A DNA stretch of 13,918 nt from an uncultured Clostridia bacterium (GCA_945224895.1 CALYNW010000001.1:1-13918); one strand, 5' to 3'; counted from the first letter of the stretch, positions 1 to 8,832 are shown. Numbers and translations are program-made. Notes: generated by a model not told the origin, from the sequence alone.

Positions 1-411
<411 letters not shown>

Positions 412-423
412 ATACCGATACGT

Positions 424-456
424 ACAAGCCGTTCCTAATAAAGATACAGGGCTTGT
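424..456 (-). repeat. 7-bp inverted repeat in the pfkA leader
   Basis: ACAAGCC (424-430) and GGCTTGT (450-456) are exact inverted copies around a 19-nt loop. They lie inside the transcribed leader predicted from the pfkA promoter (start near 473), upstream of the ribosome binding site. There is no U-run after the stem, so it does not look like an intrinsic terminator. It may be a leader hairpin or mRNA-stability element, or chance. The function is unknown. Confidence 0.4.
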
Positions 457-479
457 TTATTTTTTAACGCATTTTAACT

Positions 480-507
480 ATATTACCATATTTACGTAAA
501 AAGTCAA
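480..507 (-). promoter_or_regulatory. Predicted pfkA promoter with extended -10
   Basis: On the minus strand: -35 TTGACT (502-507), a 16-bp spacer, and -10 TAATAT (480-485) preceded by TGG, an extended -10. The predicted start is near 473, giving a leader of about 75 nt. The spacer contains the perfect palindrome TTTACGTAAA at 491-500. This would let pfkA be transcribed separately from the dnaE operon upstream. I see no terminator between dnaE and pfkA, so read-through is also expected. Confidence 0.65.
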
Positions 508-519
508 GTATTGTCATAA

Positions 520-3500
520 CTATTTAACAAAAGCCACATTGTCCTCCCCTAAAATTCTTTTTAGCTCCTTAAGCTCCGTGTTATTGACTTCAACAAATTT
601 TTCTCTCGGCTGAAGCTCATATTTACCGCTTTCGGTAAAGTAGTAATAAAGAGGAATACTGCCCTCAAAAATATCCGTAACTCTCTCTGCAAGGGCAATA
701 TTTTTATCGCTTTCATTTTTAAATCTTAAAAACAGACCTACTCTTTTTTTCTTTTTGCTGTGGCTGTCTGTCTGATTATTAATATCATTTTCGGTTGGAG
801 GCAGGGAAATTTCATTTGCAATTATTTTTGCATCCTTTTCCTCCTCAAGAGAAAGAGTTCCTGCCACAGATATAATACTCGTGTCATAAATAAGCTGTGA
901 ATATTTTTCCAGCATTTTCGGGAAAATGATTATTTCTATGGAGCCGTACAAATCCTCAAGGGTGACAAACGCCATAGGATCGCCGTTTCTTGTCTGCTTA
1001 AGAGTGGTATGGGTGACAATTCCGCATAGCTTGACAGCACTTCTGTCCTTATATGCAGACATAGTCTCCTTACCCGCTTCAAGAAGCTGTGATGTATTTG
1101 CAAAGCCAAGCCTCATACAGATATCGTCATACTTGTCCATAGGATGCCCCGAAAGATAAAGCCCTGTCATTTCCTTTTCCATTTTGAGAAGCTCTGTTTT
1201 TGAAAACTCATCGACATCGGGAACATTAAAGTCAATTCCCATTTCCTCCTGACCGAGCTCAAAAAAGCCAACCTGACCGTATCTTGTATTCTGCCTATAG
1301 TCCTCTATACTTGACACAAGAACGGGAAGCGCCTGCATCATCTGACGTCTGTTAGTATCAAAGCAGTCCATTGCGCCGCATCTGATAAGGCTTTCAACGG
1401 CACGTCTGTTAAAATGATATTCAGACATACGCATACAGAAATCCTTTAAATCGGTAAAACTGCCGTTTTCCCTTTCTCTGACAATATCATCAACAAAATC
1501 TCTTCCAACATTTTTTATACCCAAAAGACCGTAATTTATAACCTTTCCGTTGGCAGTAAAGCCCTGCATTGAATTATTTATATCGGGAGGTCCAAGACGT
1601 AAGCCAAGTCGTTTACACTCTGCGGTATATCTTGCAATCTTGTTTGACTGGTCAAGGACAGAGGTCATCAAAGCCGCCATAAACTCGGCAGGATAATAGC
1701 ATTTGAGATATGCTGTTCTGTAAGCCACTAAGGCGTAGCAGGCGGCATGGGATTTGTTAAAGGCATATTTCGCAAAATCCGACATTTGCTCGAATATTGC
1801 ATCAGCCTCTGATTTTGAAATACCGTTTTTACCGCAGCCATCAATAAAGGTTTCTCTTTCCTTTTCCATAACGTCAATTTTCTTTTTGCTCATAGCACGG
1901 CGGACAATATCCGCTCTGCCGTAGGAATAGCCTGCAAGCTCTCGGAAAATCTGCATTACCTGCTCCTGATATACCATACAGCCGTAGGTATTTTCAAGTA
2001 TAGGCTTCAGCTTATGGGTTATATATTTCACATTTTGATGATTATGGGAATTTTCAACAAAGGTATCAATCTGCTTTGCAGGACCCGGTCTGTAAAGTGA
2101 TGTGGCAGCAATTAAATCCTCAAGGGCAGTAGGCTTTAAATTCATAAGCATCTGCTTCATTCCCGAGGATTCAAACTGGAACACACCTTCGGTTTGACCT
2201 CTTGCAAAAAGCTTATAAACATTAGCGTCGTCAATAGGTATTTGGTTAATATCAATTCCTGCCGCCTTTGAAGCGTCGTCAATAACAGTAAGGGTTCTTA
2301 GCCCCAAAAAGTCCATTTTTAGTAGCCCAAGTTCCTCAAGGGTGGTCATAATATACTGAGTGACGGGAACACCGTCATTAGTAGCAAGAGGAACATAAGA
2401 CGAAACAGGATCGTGGGTGATTACAACGCCTGCTGCATGGGTTGATGTATTTCTCGGCATACCCTCAACCTTTTGCGCAGTTTCAATCAGCTCCTTAACC
2501 TGAGGGTTTTCCTCCATTAAAGCCGAAAGCTCCTTTGACTTATTAACTGCCTGCTCAAGGGTTATATGCAAATCGTTAGGTATAAGCTTTGCCACAACAT
2601 CAACGGCAGAATAGGGCATACCCATTGCTCTGCCCACATCTCTGACAGCCGCCCTTGCCGCAAGGGTTCCGAAGGTTACAATCTGAGCCACGTGGTCGGC
2701 ACCGTACTTCTGAGTTACATAATCTATAACCTCTCCCCTGCGTTCATAGCAGAAATCAATATCGAAATCAGGCATTGATACTCTTTCGGGATTTAGAAAT
2801 CGCTCAAAGAGAAGATTATATTTCATAGGGTCAAGGTCTGTAATCTCCATACAGTATGCCGCAATAGAGCCTGCGCCTGAGCCTCTGCCGGGACCTACGG
2901 GAATATCCTTACTTTTAGCAAAGGATACAAAATCGGCAACAATGAGATAATAGTCCGTATAACCCATTTTTTCCACGGTATCAAGCTCATATTCAAGCCT
3001 GTCATAATATTCCTTCGGCGGATTTTCGCCGTATCTCTTTTTCATTCCCTGCATACAAAGCATTTTGAAATATTCAAAATGGTCCATATTATTCGGTGTT
3101 TCGTAATAAGGAAGCTTTGTATTGCCGAATTCAAAATCGAAATTACATCTGTCGGCAATAATCTGAGTATTATCTATTGCCTCGGGCACATCTGAAAACT
3201 GCTCTCTCATTTCATTTTCGCTTTTGAGATAAAACTCATTTGCGTGAAATTCAAGTCCCGTATCGTCGCCGATAACGTGGTTTGTGGCAATACAAATAAG
3301 CACCTGCTGAATTTTAGCGTCGCTTTTTTCAATATAATGAACATCATTTGTAGCAACAAGAGAAATTCCTGTCTCACGGGAAATTCGCTTAACTCCCTCG
3401 CATACAATCCTTTGCTCAGGCAGTCCGTGGTCCTGAATTTCAAGAAAATAATTATCTTTGCCGAAAACATCTCTGTACCACAATGCCGTATTCTTCGCCT

Positions 3501-3954
3501 TTTCATAATCCTTTTGAAGAAGACTTTGTGCAATTTCTCCCGCCAAACAGGCGGAAAGACATATTAATCCCTGATGATTCTTTTCAAGTATATCGTGGTC
3601 AATTCTCGGCTTAAAATAAAAGCCCTCGGTAAAGGATTTTGACACAAGCTTAATTAAATTTTTATAGCCTGTTTCATTTTCGCAAAGGAGAATAAGGTGG
3701 TTATAATCCTTGTCAAGAACCTTTTCCTTGTCAAATCTTGTTCTCGGAGCCACGTATACCTCACAGCCGATTATAGGCTTTATGCCCTCCTCCTTACACG
3801 CCTTATAAAAATCAACAGCCCCGTACATATTACCGTGATCGGTAATAGCAAGAGACTGCATATTCAGACTCTTTGCACGCTTAACAAGCTGTTTGATTCG
3901 GCAGGCGCCGTCAAGCAGTGAGAACTCCGTATGTGTGTGCAAATGAGTAAACAT
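520..3954 (-). CDS. dnaE: DNA polymerase III subunit alpha (DnaE)
   Basis: Replicative C-family DNA polymerase, 1144 aa, within the usual length for DnaE. The N-terminal PHP domain keeps its metal-site motifs (HLHTHTE at 4-10, TDHGN at 38-42, NDVHY at 203-207). The polymerase core has GPGRGSGAGS at 354-363 and the catalytic acidic residues in PDFDIDF (Asp398, Asp400) and KMDFLGL (Asp548). A helix-hairpin-helix-like stretch (GLLGIKNVG) follows, then an OB-fold at about 974-1053, and a C-terminal tail with a KKKK run at 1067-1070. No inserted proofreading exonuclease domain is seen, so it is DnaE and not PolC; Firmicutes normally carry polC elsewhere. The start ATG at 3954-3952 opens directly on the PHP motif and has AAAGGAAAG at 3966-3974 upstream. 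It lies 20 bp after whiA, which suggests co-transcription. Confidence 0.97.
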   Translation of the reverse strand: MFTHLHTHTEFSLLDGACRIKQLVKRAKSLNMQSLAITDHGNMYGAVDFYKACKEEGIKPIIGCEVYVAPRTRFDKEKVLDKDYNHLILLCENETGYKNLIKLVSKSFTEGFYFKPRIDHDILEKNHQGLICLSACLAGEIAQSLLQKDYEKAKNTALWYRDVFGKDNYFLEIQDHGLPEQRIVCEGVKRISRETGISLVATNDVHYIEKSDAKIQQVLICIATNHVIGDDTGLEFHANEFYLKSENEMREQFSDVPEAIDNTQIIADRCNFDFEFGNTKLPYYETPNNMDHFEYFKMLCMQGMKKRYGENPPKEYYDRLEYELDTVEKMGYTDYYLIVADFVSFAKSKDIPVGPGRGSGAGSIAAYCMEITDLDPMKYNLLFERFLNPERVSMPDFDIDFCYERRGEVIDYVTQKYGADHVAQIVTFGTLAARAAVRDVGRAMGMPYSAVDVVAKLIPNDLHITLEQAVNKSKELSALMEENPQVKELIETAQKVEGMPRNTSTHAAGVVITHDPVSSYVPLATNDGVPVTQYIMTTLEELGLLKMDFLGLRTLTVIDDASKAAGIDINQIPIDDANVYKLFARGQTEGVFQFESSGMKQMLMNLKPTALEDLIAATSLYRPGPAKQIDTFVENSHNHQNVKYITHKLKPILENTYGCMVYQEQVMQIFRELAGYSYGRADIVRRAMSKKKIDVMEKERETFIDGCGKNGISKSEADAIFEQMSDFAKYAFNKSHAACYALVAYRTAYLKCYYPAEFMAALMTSVLDQSNKIARYTAECKRLGLRLGPPDINNSMQGFTANGKVINYGLLGIKNVGRDFVDDIVRERENGSFTDLKDFCMRMSEYHFNRRAVESLIRCGAMDCFDTNRRQMMQALPVLVSSIEDYRQNTRYGQVGFFELGQEEMGIDFNVPDVDEFSKTELLKMEKEMTGLYLSGHPMDKYDDICMRLGFANTSQLLEAGKETMSAYKDRSAVKLCGIVTHTTLKQTRNGDPMAFVTLEDLYGSIEIIIFPKMLEKYSQLIYDTSIISVAGTLSLEEEKDAKIIANEISLPPTENDINNQTDSHSKKKKRVGLFLRFKNESDKNIALAERVTDIFEGSIPLYYYFTESGKYELQPREKFVEVNNTELKELKRILGEDNVAFVK

Positions 3955-3974
3955 ATTTTATTTCACTTTCCTTT

Positions 3975-4859
3975 TTATAATTCCTTTGAAATCTCAATAA
4001 TCCTTTTCAGTCTGTGATTTATACCTGAACGGGAAAGACCTGCAAGCCTTGCTAAATCGGAAAGAGATGCCTCGGGATTATCAATTCTCAAGACGGCAAT
4101 TTCTCTAAGGTCGGATTTGAGATAATCAAGACCTTTCTTCTCTTTGATTTTCTCAATAGCCGAAATATGCTCAAAGCTTGCCTTAACCGTCTTTTCGATA
4201 TTAGCCGTTTCACAGTTTGCCGTTCTGTTAGCCTTATTTCTGAAATCCTTTACTATCTCAACATTCATCATTTCAAACATTGCCGACGAGGCGCCCATAA
4301 TATAAAGGCAGTCCTCTATTGCCTCGCTGTCCTTGAAATAAACTATGTTGTAGCCCTTTCTGTTTGCGGTTTTAGGTGCAATATCGCACTCGCTGAGCAG
4401 GGTTACAAGGCTCTTTGAAAGATTGAGATAGGGCACGGTAAATTCAAGGTGATAGTCCTTTTCGGGATTTGATACCGTTCCGCAGGATAAAAACGCTCCT
4501 GCAAGAAATGCCTTCTGACAGCCTTCACAGTCAAAATTTGAAAAATTAATTTTGAGACTGCCTGTACCGTCGTGACCGAAGGCTTTTAAAATCTTATCAC
4601 ACTGAGCTTTGTCATTTATCATAACCGTAAAGCTCCTTGCGTGGGCAGACGGCTTTACCTGGCATTTTACGTTACAGTATTTTAAAATCAGCTTTTTATA
4701 AAGCTTGGATATTTCTTCATTTTCCGTCTGAATTCCCACACCGTAGGAGGAAAAGCTCTTTCCGAAAATACACATTCCGTAAAGCATAGCCTTCTCACAG
4801 CAGGAATTCTCATATTCAATTTTCAAAAGCTCATTTTTAACCTGCTTTGAAAATGACAT
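3975..4859 (-). CDS. whiA: WhiA, sporulation/cell-division transcription regulator
   Basis: DNA-binding regulator, 294 aa, slightly shorter than many family members. WhiA proteins have a degenerate LAGLIDADG homing-endonuclease-like domain and a C-terminal helix-turn-helix; in actinobacteria they control sporulation septation, and in Bacillus they affect division and chromosome segregation. Visible here are the conserved FLAGAFLSCGTVSNPEK segment (about 118-134), the NCETANIEKT signature (215-224) and an HTH at about 265-287 (SLSDLARLAGLSRSGINHRL). The start ATG at 4859-4857 lies one base after the rapZ stop, with only a weak AGAG upstream, so translation is probably coupled to rapZ. In many Firmicutes yvcK would sit between rapZ and whiA; here there is no room for it. 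Confidence 0.95.
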   Translation of the reverse strand: MSFSKQVKNELLKIEYENSCCEKAMLYGMCIFGKSFSSYGVGIQTENEEISKLYKKLILKYCNVKCQVKPSAHARSFTVMINDKAQCDKILKAFGHDGTGSLKINFSNFDCEGCQKAFLAGAFLSCGTVSNPEKDYHLEFTVPYLNLSKSLVTLLSECDIAPKTANRKGYNIVYFKDSEAIEDCLYIMGASSAMFEMMNVEIVKDFRNKANRTANCETANIEKTVKASFEHISAIEKIKEKKGLDYLKSDLREIAVLRIDNPEASLSDLARLAGLSRSGINHRLKRIIEISKEL

Positions 4860-4860
4860 T

Positions 4861-5724
4861 TTATTTACGCTCTATATCTCTGTGATAAACAGAAACATTC
4901 TCCCATTTCTTTGAAAAATATTCTTTTAGCGCTTCTGCGATTGCAACGCTTCTGTGATTTCCGCCTGTACAACCGATAGCGAGAACAATCTGACTTTTGC
5001 CCTCTTTTATGTAAAGAGGATTTAAGAAATCAAGCAAATCAATAAGCTTTTTAAGAAGCTCATTAGACTCATCAAAGGAGAACACATAATCCTTTACATC
5101 TTTATCAAGTCCTGTTTTCTCACGAAGCTCAACATTCCAGTATGGGTTTGGCAGGCATCTAACATCAATTACGAAATCGGCAGATGACGGTATTCCGTAC
5201 TTAAATCCAAAGGAAATACAGTGGATATTCATAATTTCTCTGTTACCGCCTAAAAGCACCTGAGCAAGCCTTGACCTAAGCTTAGGTGCATCAATATTAG
5301 ACGTATCTATAACATAATCTGCCCTCATTCTTAAGGGAGCAAGGATTTCCTTTTCATATGCTATGGCACCCTCAATATTGCCATTGAATTTATCTGCAAA
5401 GGGATGCTTTCTTCTTGTGAGCTTATATCTTTTAAGTGCCTCGGAATCATTGACGTCAAGATAAACGATTCTTACGTCATAGCCGAAGTTTTCAACCTCT
5501 TTAACACTGTTTATAAACTGCTCAAAAACACTGCTTGACCTTACGTCAACAACCATTGCCACCTTTTCATATTCATTACCTTTTGAAAGGAGACCTACAA
5601 AGGTTGTCAAAAGCTCTGTAGGCATATTATCAATACAGTAATAGCCTACGTCCTCCATAAAGCCCATTGCAGTTGATTTTCCTGCACCGCTTACACCTGT
5701 TAAGATTATAAATTCCTTACCCAT
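4861..5724 (-). CDS. rapZ: RapZ/YvcJ-family nucleotide-binding protein
   Basis: P-loop ATP/GTP-binding protein, 287 aa, the usual length. In enterobacteria RapZ is an RNA-binding adaptor that controls the glmS regulatory small RNA and so glucosamine-6-phosphate supply to the wall; in Bacillus the homologue YvcJ binds and hydrolyses nucleotides and influences competence. The Walker A motif is GVSGAGKST at residues 10-18. The conserved C-terminal module GCTGGNHRSVAIAEAL begins at 251; most relatives have Gln where this one has Asn256. The ATG at 5724-5722 is preceded by AGAGGTG at 5730-5736. Gaps are 39 bp after murB and 1 bp before whiA. An AT-rich stretch at about 5743-5760 resembles a weak -10 but lacks a good -35. 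The exact role in this organism is inferred only. Confidence 0.93.
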   Translation of the reverse strand: MGKEFIILTGVSGAGKSTAMGFMEDVGYYCIDNMPTELLTTFVGLLSKGNEYEKVAMVVDVRSSSVFEQFINSVKEVENFGYDVRIVYLDVNDSEALKRYKLTRRKHPFADKFNGNIEGAIAYEKEILAPLRMRADYVIDTSNIDAPKLRSRLAQVLLGGNREIMNIHCISFGFKYGIPSSADFVIDVRCLPNPYWNVELREKTGLDKDVKDYVFSFDESNELLKKLIDLLDFLNPLYIKEGKSQIVLAIGCTGGNHRSVAIAEALKEYFSKKWENVSVYHRDIERK

Positions 5725-5763
5725 AAAAGCACCTCTTTCTTTTTATACTATTATATATAAATG

Positions 5764-6663
5764 CTATTTTGTAACTCTAATTTCTCTTTCAAGCCTAACG
5801 CCCTTTTCTCTGAATACGGTATCCGCACAAATATCGCAAAGCTCCAAAACATCACGGCAGGTTGCACCACCCTTGTTGATTATAAAGCCTGCATGCTTTT
5901 CACTGACCTGTGCTCCGCCAACGGCTTTACCCTTAAGTCCGCACTCCTGAATAAGTGCTCCTGCAAAATATCCCTCAGGTCTTTTAAAGGTTGAGCCTGC
6001 CGACGGATATTCAAGAGGCTGTTTATCTCTCCTTCTTGAAATAAGGTCGTTCATTTTTTCCTTTATTTCAGCCTGATTGCCTTTTTTCAGCTTGAGATAA
6101 AGACCTGTAATTATACAGTCGTTATCGTAGTATGCAGAGTGACGATAGGATAATTCAAGCTGTTCATTTTCAAGAAAGCCTGTATTTCCGTTTCTGTCAA
6201 CGTGACTGCATTTGTAAAGCACGTCCTTCATTTCTCCGCCGTAGGCACCTGCATTCATAAAGGCTCCTCCGCCGCAGGAGCCGGGTATTCCATAGGCAAA
6301 TTCAAGCCCCGTAAGACTGTTTTCATATGCAAAACGGCAAAGGGAAATAAGCTTTGCCCCTGCCTGTGCAAAAACATTTTCCTCATCAATAAGACTTATT
6401 TTACCAAATCCCTCTGCAAGTATCATAACACAGGCGTCTATACCATCATCGTCAACAAGCAAATTTGAGCCGTTTCCTATGGCAATAAGTCGTATATTTT
6501 CGGCGTTTGCCGTTTTGATTATTTCGCAGATTTGCTCCTCGCTTTCGGGATAAACGATAAGCCTTGCATTACCGCCTATCTTAAAGGTAGTATGAAGGCT
6601 CATTGATTCATTTTCAGCATATCTGCAATTTAATTTTTCACAAAGATTAATTAACTGCTCCAA
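5764..6663 (-). CDS. murB: UDP-N-acetylenolpyruvoylglucosamine reductase (MurB)
   Basis: FAD-dependent cytosolic enzyme that uses NADPH to reduce UDP-GlcNAc-enolpyruvate to UDP-MurNAc in peptidoglycan precursor synthesis. 299 aa, a typical short (type II) form. FAD-binding motifs are TTFKIGG at 25-31, GNGSNLLV at 63-70, and the GIPGSCGGGAFMNAGAYGGE segment at 125-144. SYRHS at 172-176 carries the conserved Tyr-Arg pair. SAGSTFKRP at 221-229 contains the likely proton-donor Ser224, and Glu294 in LEREIR fits the C-terminal catalytic Glu. The start is TTG at 6663-6661, with GGTGA a few bases upstream; no in-frame ATG occurs before Met21, which would cut into the FAD motif region. It sits in the hprK-glucokinase-murB-rapZ operon, 30 bp after the glucokinase gene. 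Confidence 0.95.
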   Translation of the reverse strand: MEQLINLCEKLNCRYAENESMSLHTTFKIGGNARLIVYPESEEQICEIIKTANAENIRLIAIGNGSNLLVDDDGIDACVMILAEGFGKISLIDEENVFAQAGAKLISLCRFAYENSLTGLEFAYGIPGSCGGGAFMNAGAYGGEMKDVLYKCSHVDRNGNTGFLENEQLELSYRHSAYYDNDCIITGLYLKLKKGNQAEIKEKMNDLISRRRDKQPLEYPSAGSTFKRPEGYFAGALIQECGLKGKAVGGAQVSEKHAGFIINKGGATCRDVLELCDICADTVFREKGVRLEREIRVTK

Positions 6664-6693
6664 GCTATCACCGATAAAATATTAGTATTTTAA

Positions 6694-7650
6694 TTATTTA
6701 ACCTTACCGAGAATTGCGGCACCGATTACTCCTGCGTCATTACCAAGCTCAGCCCTTACAATTTTAGTCTGAATTTTGCTGTGGATAGAATATCTTTCTG
6801 CAAGAACAAATCTGCGCAGAGGCTTCATAAGAGTTTCGCCCTCATTACAAATACCGCCGCCGATACAGATTACTTCAGGCTGAAGTGCATTAACTATGTT
6901 AATAAGTCCGCAGGCAACATATTTGATATATGTATCAACAACCTTAATTCCTGCAATATCTCCAAGTCTCATAGCGTCAAAGGCAGTTCTTCCCGAAACC
7001 TTGCCCTCCTGCTCTGCAAGCTTGTGCATAATTGAATCGGGATACTCCTCCATAGCCATTTTTGTCTGTCTGATAAGAGCAGTAGCAGAAGCGTAAGCCT
7101 CCCAACAGCCCTTACGTCCGCATGAACACTGCTCACCGTCAACAACGATAACCATATGACCGCATTCACCGCCTGCATAGTTTACGCCGTTTACAATTTT
7201 TCCGTCAATAATAATTCCTGAGCCAACGCCTGTTCCCAGAGTTACGGCAACAAAATCCTTTGCACCGTTTCCTACACCTGCATAAGCCTCGCCCAAGGCG
7301 GCGCAGTTAGCGTCATTCTCAATAAATATTTTTTCCTCAGACTTGCCCAGCCTCTCGGATAACATTCTTCTTGCAGGAACATTATTAAATGCAAGATTGT
7401 TAGCAAATTCAATAACACCGTCTGCATTAACTGTACCCGGTGTACCCATTCCGATAAATTCAATATCGACCATTTCAAGTCCTGCTGCTTTAACAGCCTC
7501 AAACGAAACAGTAGCAATATCGTCAAAGATTTCGTCGGCACTTCTGGGACTGTTTGTAGGAGTCTTTGAAGTTGCCTTAATCTTGTAATCGTCATCTACA
7601 ACAGATGCAACAATGTTTGTTCCGCCTAAATCAATACCAATGTAATACAT
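6694..7650 (-). CDS. ROK-family glucokinase
   Basis: Predicted sugar kinase, 318 aa, typical for ROK glucokinases, which phosphorylate glucose to glucose 6-phosphate with ATP in the cytosol. Visible are the phosphate-binding IGIDLGGTN (4-12), the catalytic Asp113 in ENDAN (111-115), LGTGVGSG (138-145), and the ROK hallmark GGECGH (160-165) followed by the zinc-binding CSCGRKGCWE (175-184; Cys175, Cys177, Cys182 with His165). There is no N-terminal helix-turn-helix, so it is a kinase and not a ROK repressor. ATG at 7650-7648 with AGAGG at 7660-7664. It lies 46 bp after hprK and 30 bp before murB, in the same operon; this placement beside HPr kinase and upstream of pfkA supports a glycolytic role. 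Glucose is the most likely substrate, but fructose, mannose or N-acetyl sugars cannot be excluded from sequence. Confidence 0.88.
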   Translation of the reverse strand: MYYIGIDLGGTNIVASVVDDDYKIKATSKTPTNSPRSADEIFDDIATVSFEAVKAAGLEMVDIEFIGMGTPGTVNADGVIEFANNLAFNNVPARRMLSERLGKSEEKIFIENDANCAALGEAYAGVGNGAKDFVAVTLGTGVGSGIIIDGKIVNGVNYAGGECGHMVIVVDGEQCSCGRKGCWEAYASATALIRQTKMAMEEYPDSIMHKLAEQEGKVSGRTAFDAMRLGDIAGIKVVDTYIKYVACGLINIVNALQPEVICIGGGICNEGETLMKPLRRFVLAERYSIHSKIQTKIVRAELGNDAGVIGAAILGKVK

Positions 7651-7696
7651 AATGTTTTACCTCTTATATTTTTTATTATCAAAAATTTTATTAACG

Positions 7697-8659
7697 TCAG
7701 CTCTGCCAGATTTCAACCTCTTTATCAACCGGCTGAATATCCTCCATACCGAGACTTACCATAAGGTCCTTTGCGGCATTATAGCCCATTTTCTTCTGAC
7801 GGTTATTCATTGCCGCAGTCTCAACAATAATAGCAAGATTACGACCGGGAGAAATAGGAACGGTAATGCAGGGAACCTTAACATCAAGTATTTTTGCATA
7901 TTCGTTGTCAAGTCCCAGTCTGTCATAAGCCTTTGTAGAGTCCCACTCCTCAAGCTGAATAACCATATCAACCTTTTCAGACGGCTTAACGGCACCCATA
8001 CCGAATATTCTTCTGGCATCAATTATACCTATTCCTCTAAGCTCTACAAAATGCCTTATATTGCTGGGAGAATTACCCATCAGAGTTTTATCACTGATAC
8101 GTCTTATTTCAACGGCGTCATCAGCAATAAGCCTGTGACCTCTCTTAATTAGCTCAATAGCCGCCTCACTCTTACCTGCACCGCTTTCTCCTGTTATGAG
8201 AACACCCTCGCCGTAAACCTCAACAAGAACACCGTGCCTCGTAATTCTCGGGGCAAGCTCTACATTAAGATAAGCAATCAGTGCCGCAAGAAACGGTGAT
8301 GTTTCCTTTTCTGTTTTAAGAAGCGGAATTTCATATTTTTTGCAGGCGCCAATGAAATAATCGGGTATTTCAAGTCCTCTTGTAATTACTGCTGCGGCAG
8401 GCTTAAGGCTCAGCCAATATCCAAGCGCCTTTGTTCTTTCCTCATCGCTCATATTCATCAAAAAGCTAAGCTCTGTCCAACCGAGAATCTGTATTCTGAG
8501 CGGATCAAAAAAATCCGTATATCCCGTAAGCACAATTCCCGGTCTGTTAATTTCACTTGATGTAATAAGAATATCCGAAGCATCCTTTGGAAGATAAACA
8601 ACATCAAGCTCGTGTGCTTCTATAATCTTTTCAAGTGATACGGAATAGGTCTGCGACAT
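7697..8659 (-). CDS. hprK: HPr kinase/phosphorylase
   Basis: Bifunctional sensor enzyme, 320 aa, that phosphorylates HPr (or Crh) on Ser46 when glycolytic intermediates and ATP are high, and removes the phosphate when inorganic phosphate is high. This drives CcpA-dependent carbon catabolite repression in Firmicutes. The N-terminal domain is followed by RHGVLVEVYGEGVLITG, with His142 of the catalytic region. The P-loop GESGAGKS is at 157-164, acidic ADD at 179-181, and the HprK signature LRGIGIIDARRIFG at 207-220. SPGRNLAI near the C-terminal part matches the conserved PGRNLA motif. Start ATG at 8659-8657 with a strong AGGGAGGGG at 8665-8673. It is the first gene of the minus-strand operon and has a near-consensus promoter. 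Its presence implies that HPr and probably CcpA are encoded elsewhere. Confidence 0.96.
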   Translation of the reverse strand: MSQTYSVSLEKIIEAHELDVVYLPKDASDILITSSEINRPGIVLTGYTDFFDPLRIQILGWTELSFLMNMSDEERTKALGYWLSLKPAAAVITRGLEIPDYFIGACKKYEIPLLKTEKETSPFLAALIAYLNVELAPRITRHGVLVEVYGEGVLITGESGAGKSEAAIELIKRGHRLIADDAVEIRRISDKTLMGNSPSNIRHFVELRGIGIIDARRIFGMGAVKPSEKVDMVIQLEEWDSTKAYDRLGLDNEYAKILDVKVPCITVPISPGRNLAIIVETAAMNNRQKKMGYNAAKDLMVSLGMEDIQPVDKEVEIWQS

Positions 8660-8694
8660 AAACTCCCCTCCCTAAATAGATGATACATATTTTT

Positions 8695-8723
8695 ATTATA
8701 AATTATAAACAATGTATTATCAA
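8695..8723 (-). promoter_or_regulatory. Predicted sigma-A promoter of the hprK operon
   Basis: On the minus strand: -35 TTGATA (8718-8723), a 17-bp spacer and a perfect -10 TATAAT (8695-8700). The predicted start is near 8688, so the leader is about 29 nt and carries the strong ribosome binding site at 8665-8673. A second TATAAT copy at 8702-8707 has worse spacing. A TACGTA core (8739-8744) lies about 15 bp upstream of the -35. Confidence 0.75.
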
Positions 8724-8767
8724 GGTGTTTTTTCAAAATACGTAAAATTAAATTAAAAATTTTCATA

Positions 8768-8796
8768 TTTACATTAATACTGTTTTATGATAGAAT
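8768..8796 (+). promoter_or_regulatory. Predicted promoter of the glycosyltransferase gene
   Basis: -35 TTTACA (8768-8773), a 17-bp spacer and -10 TAGAAT (8791-8796) with TGA before it (extended -10). The predicted start is near 8803, leaving a leader of about 108 nt before the TTG start at 8911. The promoter is divergent from that of hprK, with 44 bp between the two -35 boxes. Confidence 0.65.
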
Positions 8797-8832
8797 GCAC
8801 CTTAGGCAATGAAGAGTAATCCGAATCTGCCA

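Noticed and set aside
5725..5763. AT-rich murB-rapZ gap considered as an internal promoter
   Set aside because: A TATAAT-like box is present but no acceptable -35 lies 16-18 bp upstream; too weak to list.
7652..8152. A 166-codon open frame on the plus strand opposite hprK
   Set aside because: It is antisense to a clearly real gene with conserved motifs, has no recognisable domain or good ribosome binding site, and looks like a by-product of codon bias.
8702..8707. Second TATAAT on the minus strand upstream of hprK
   Set aside because: Only 10 bp separate it from TTGATA at 8718-8723 and no other good -35 is present; the copy at 8695-8700 has the ideal 17-bp spacing.
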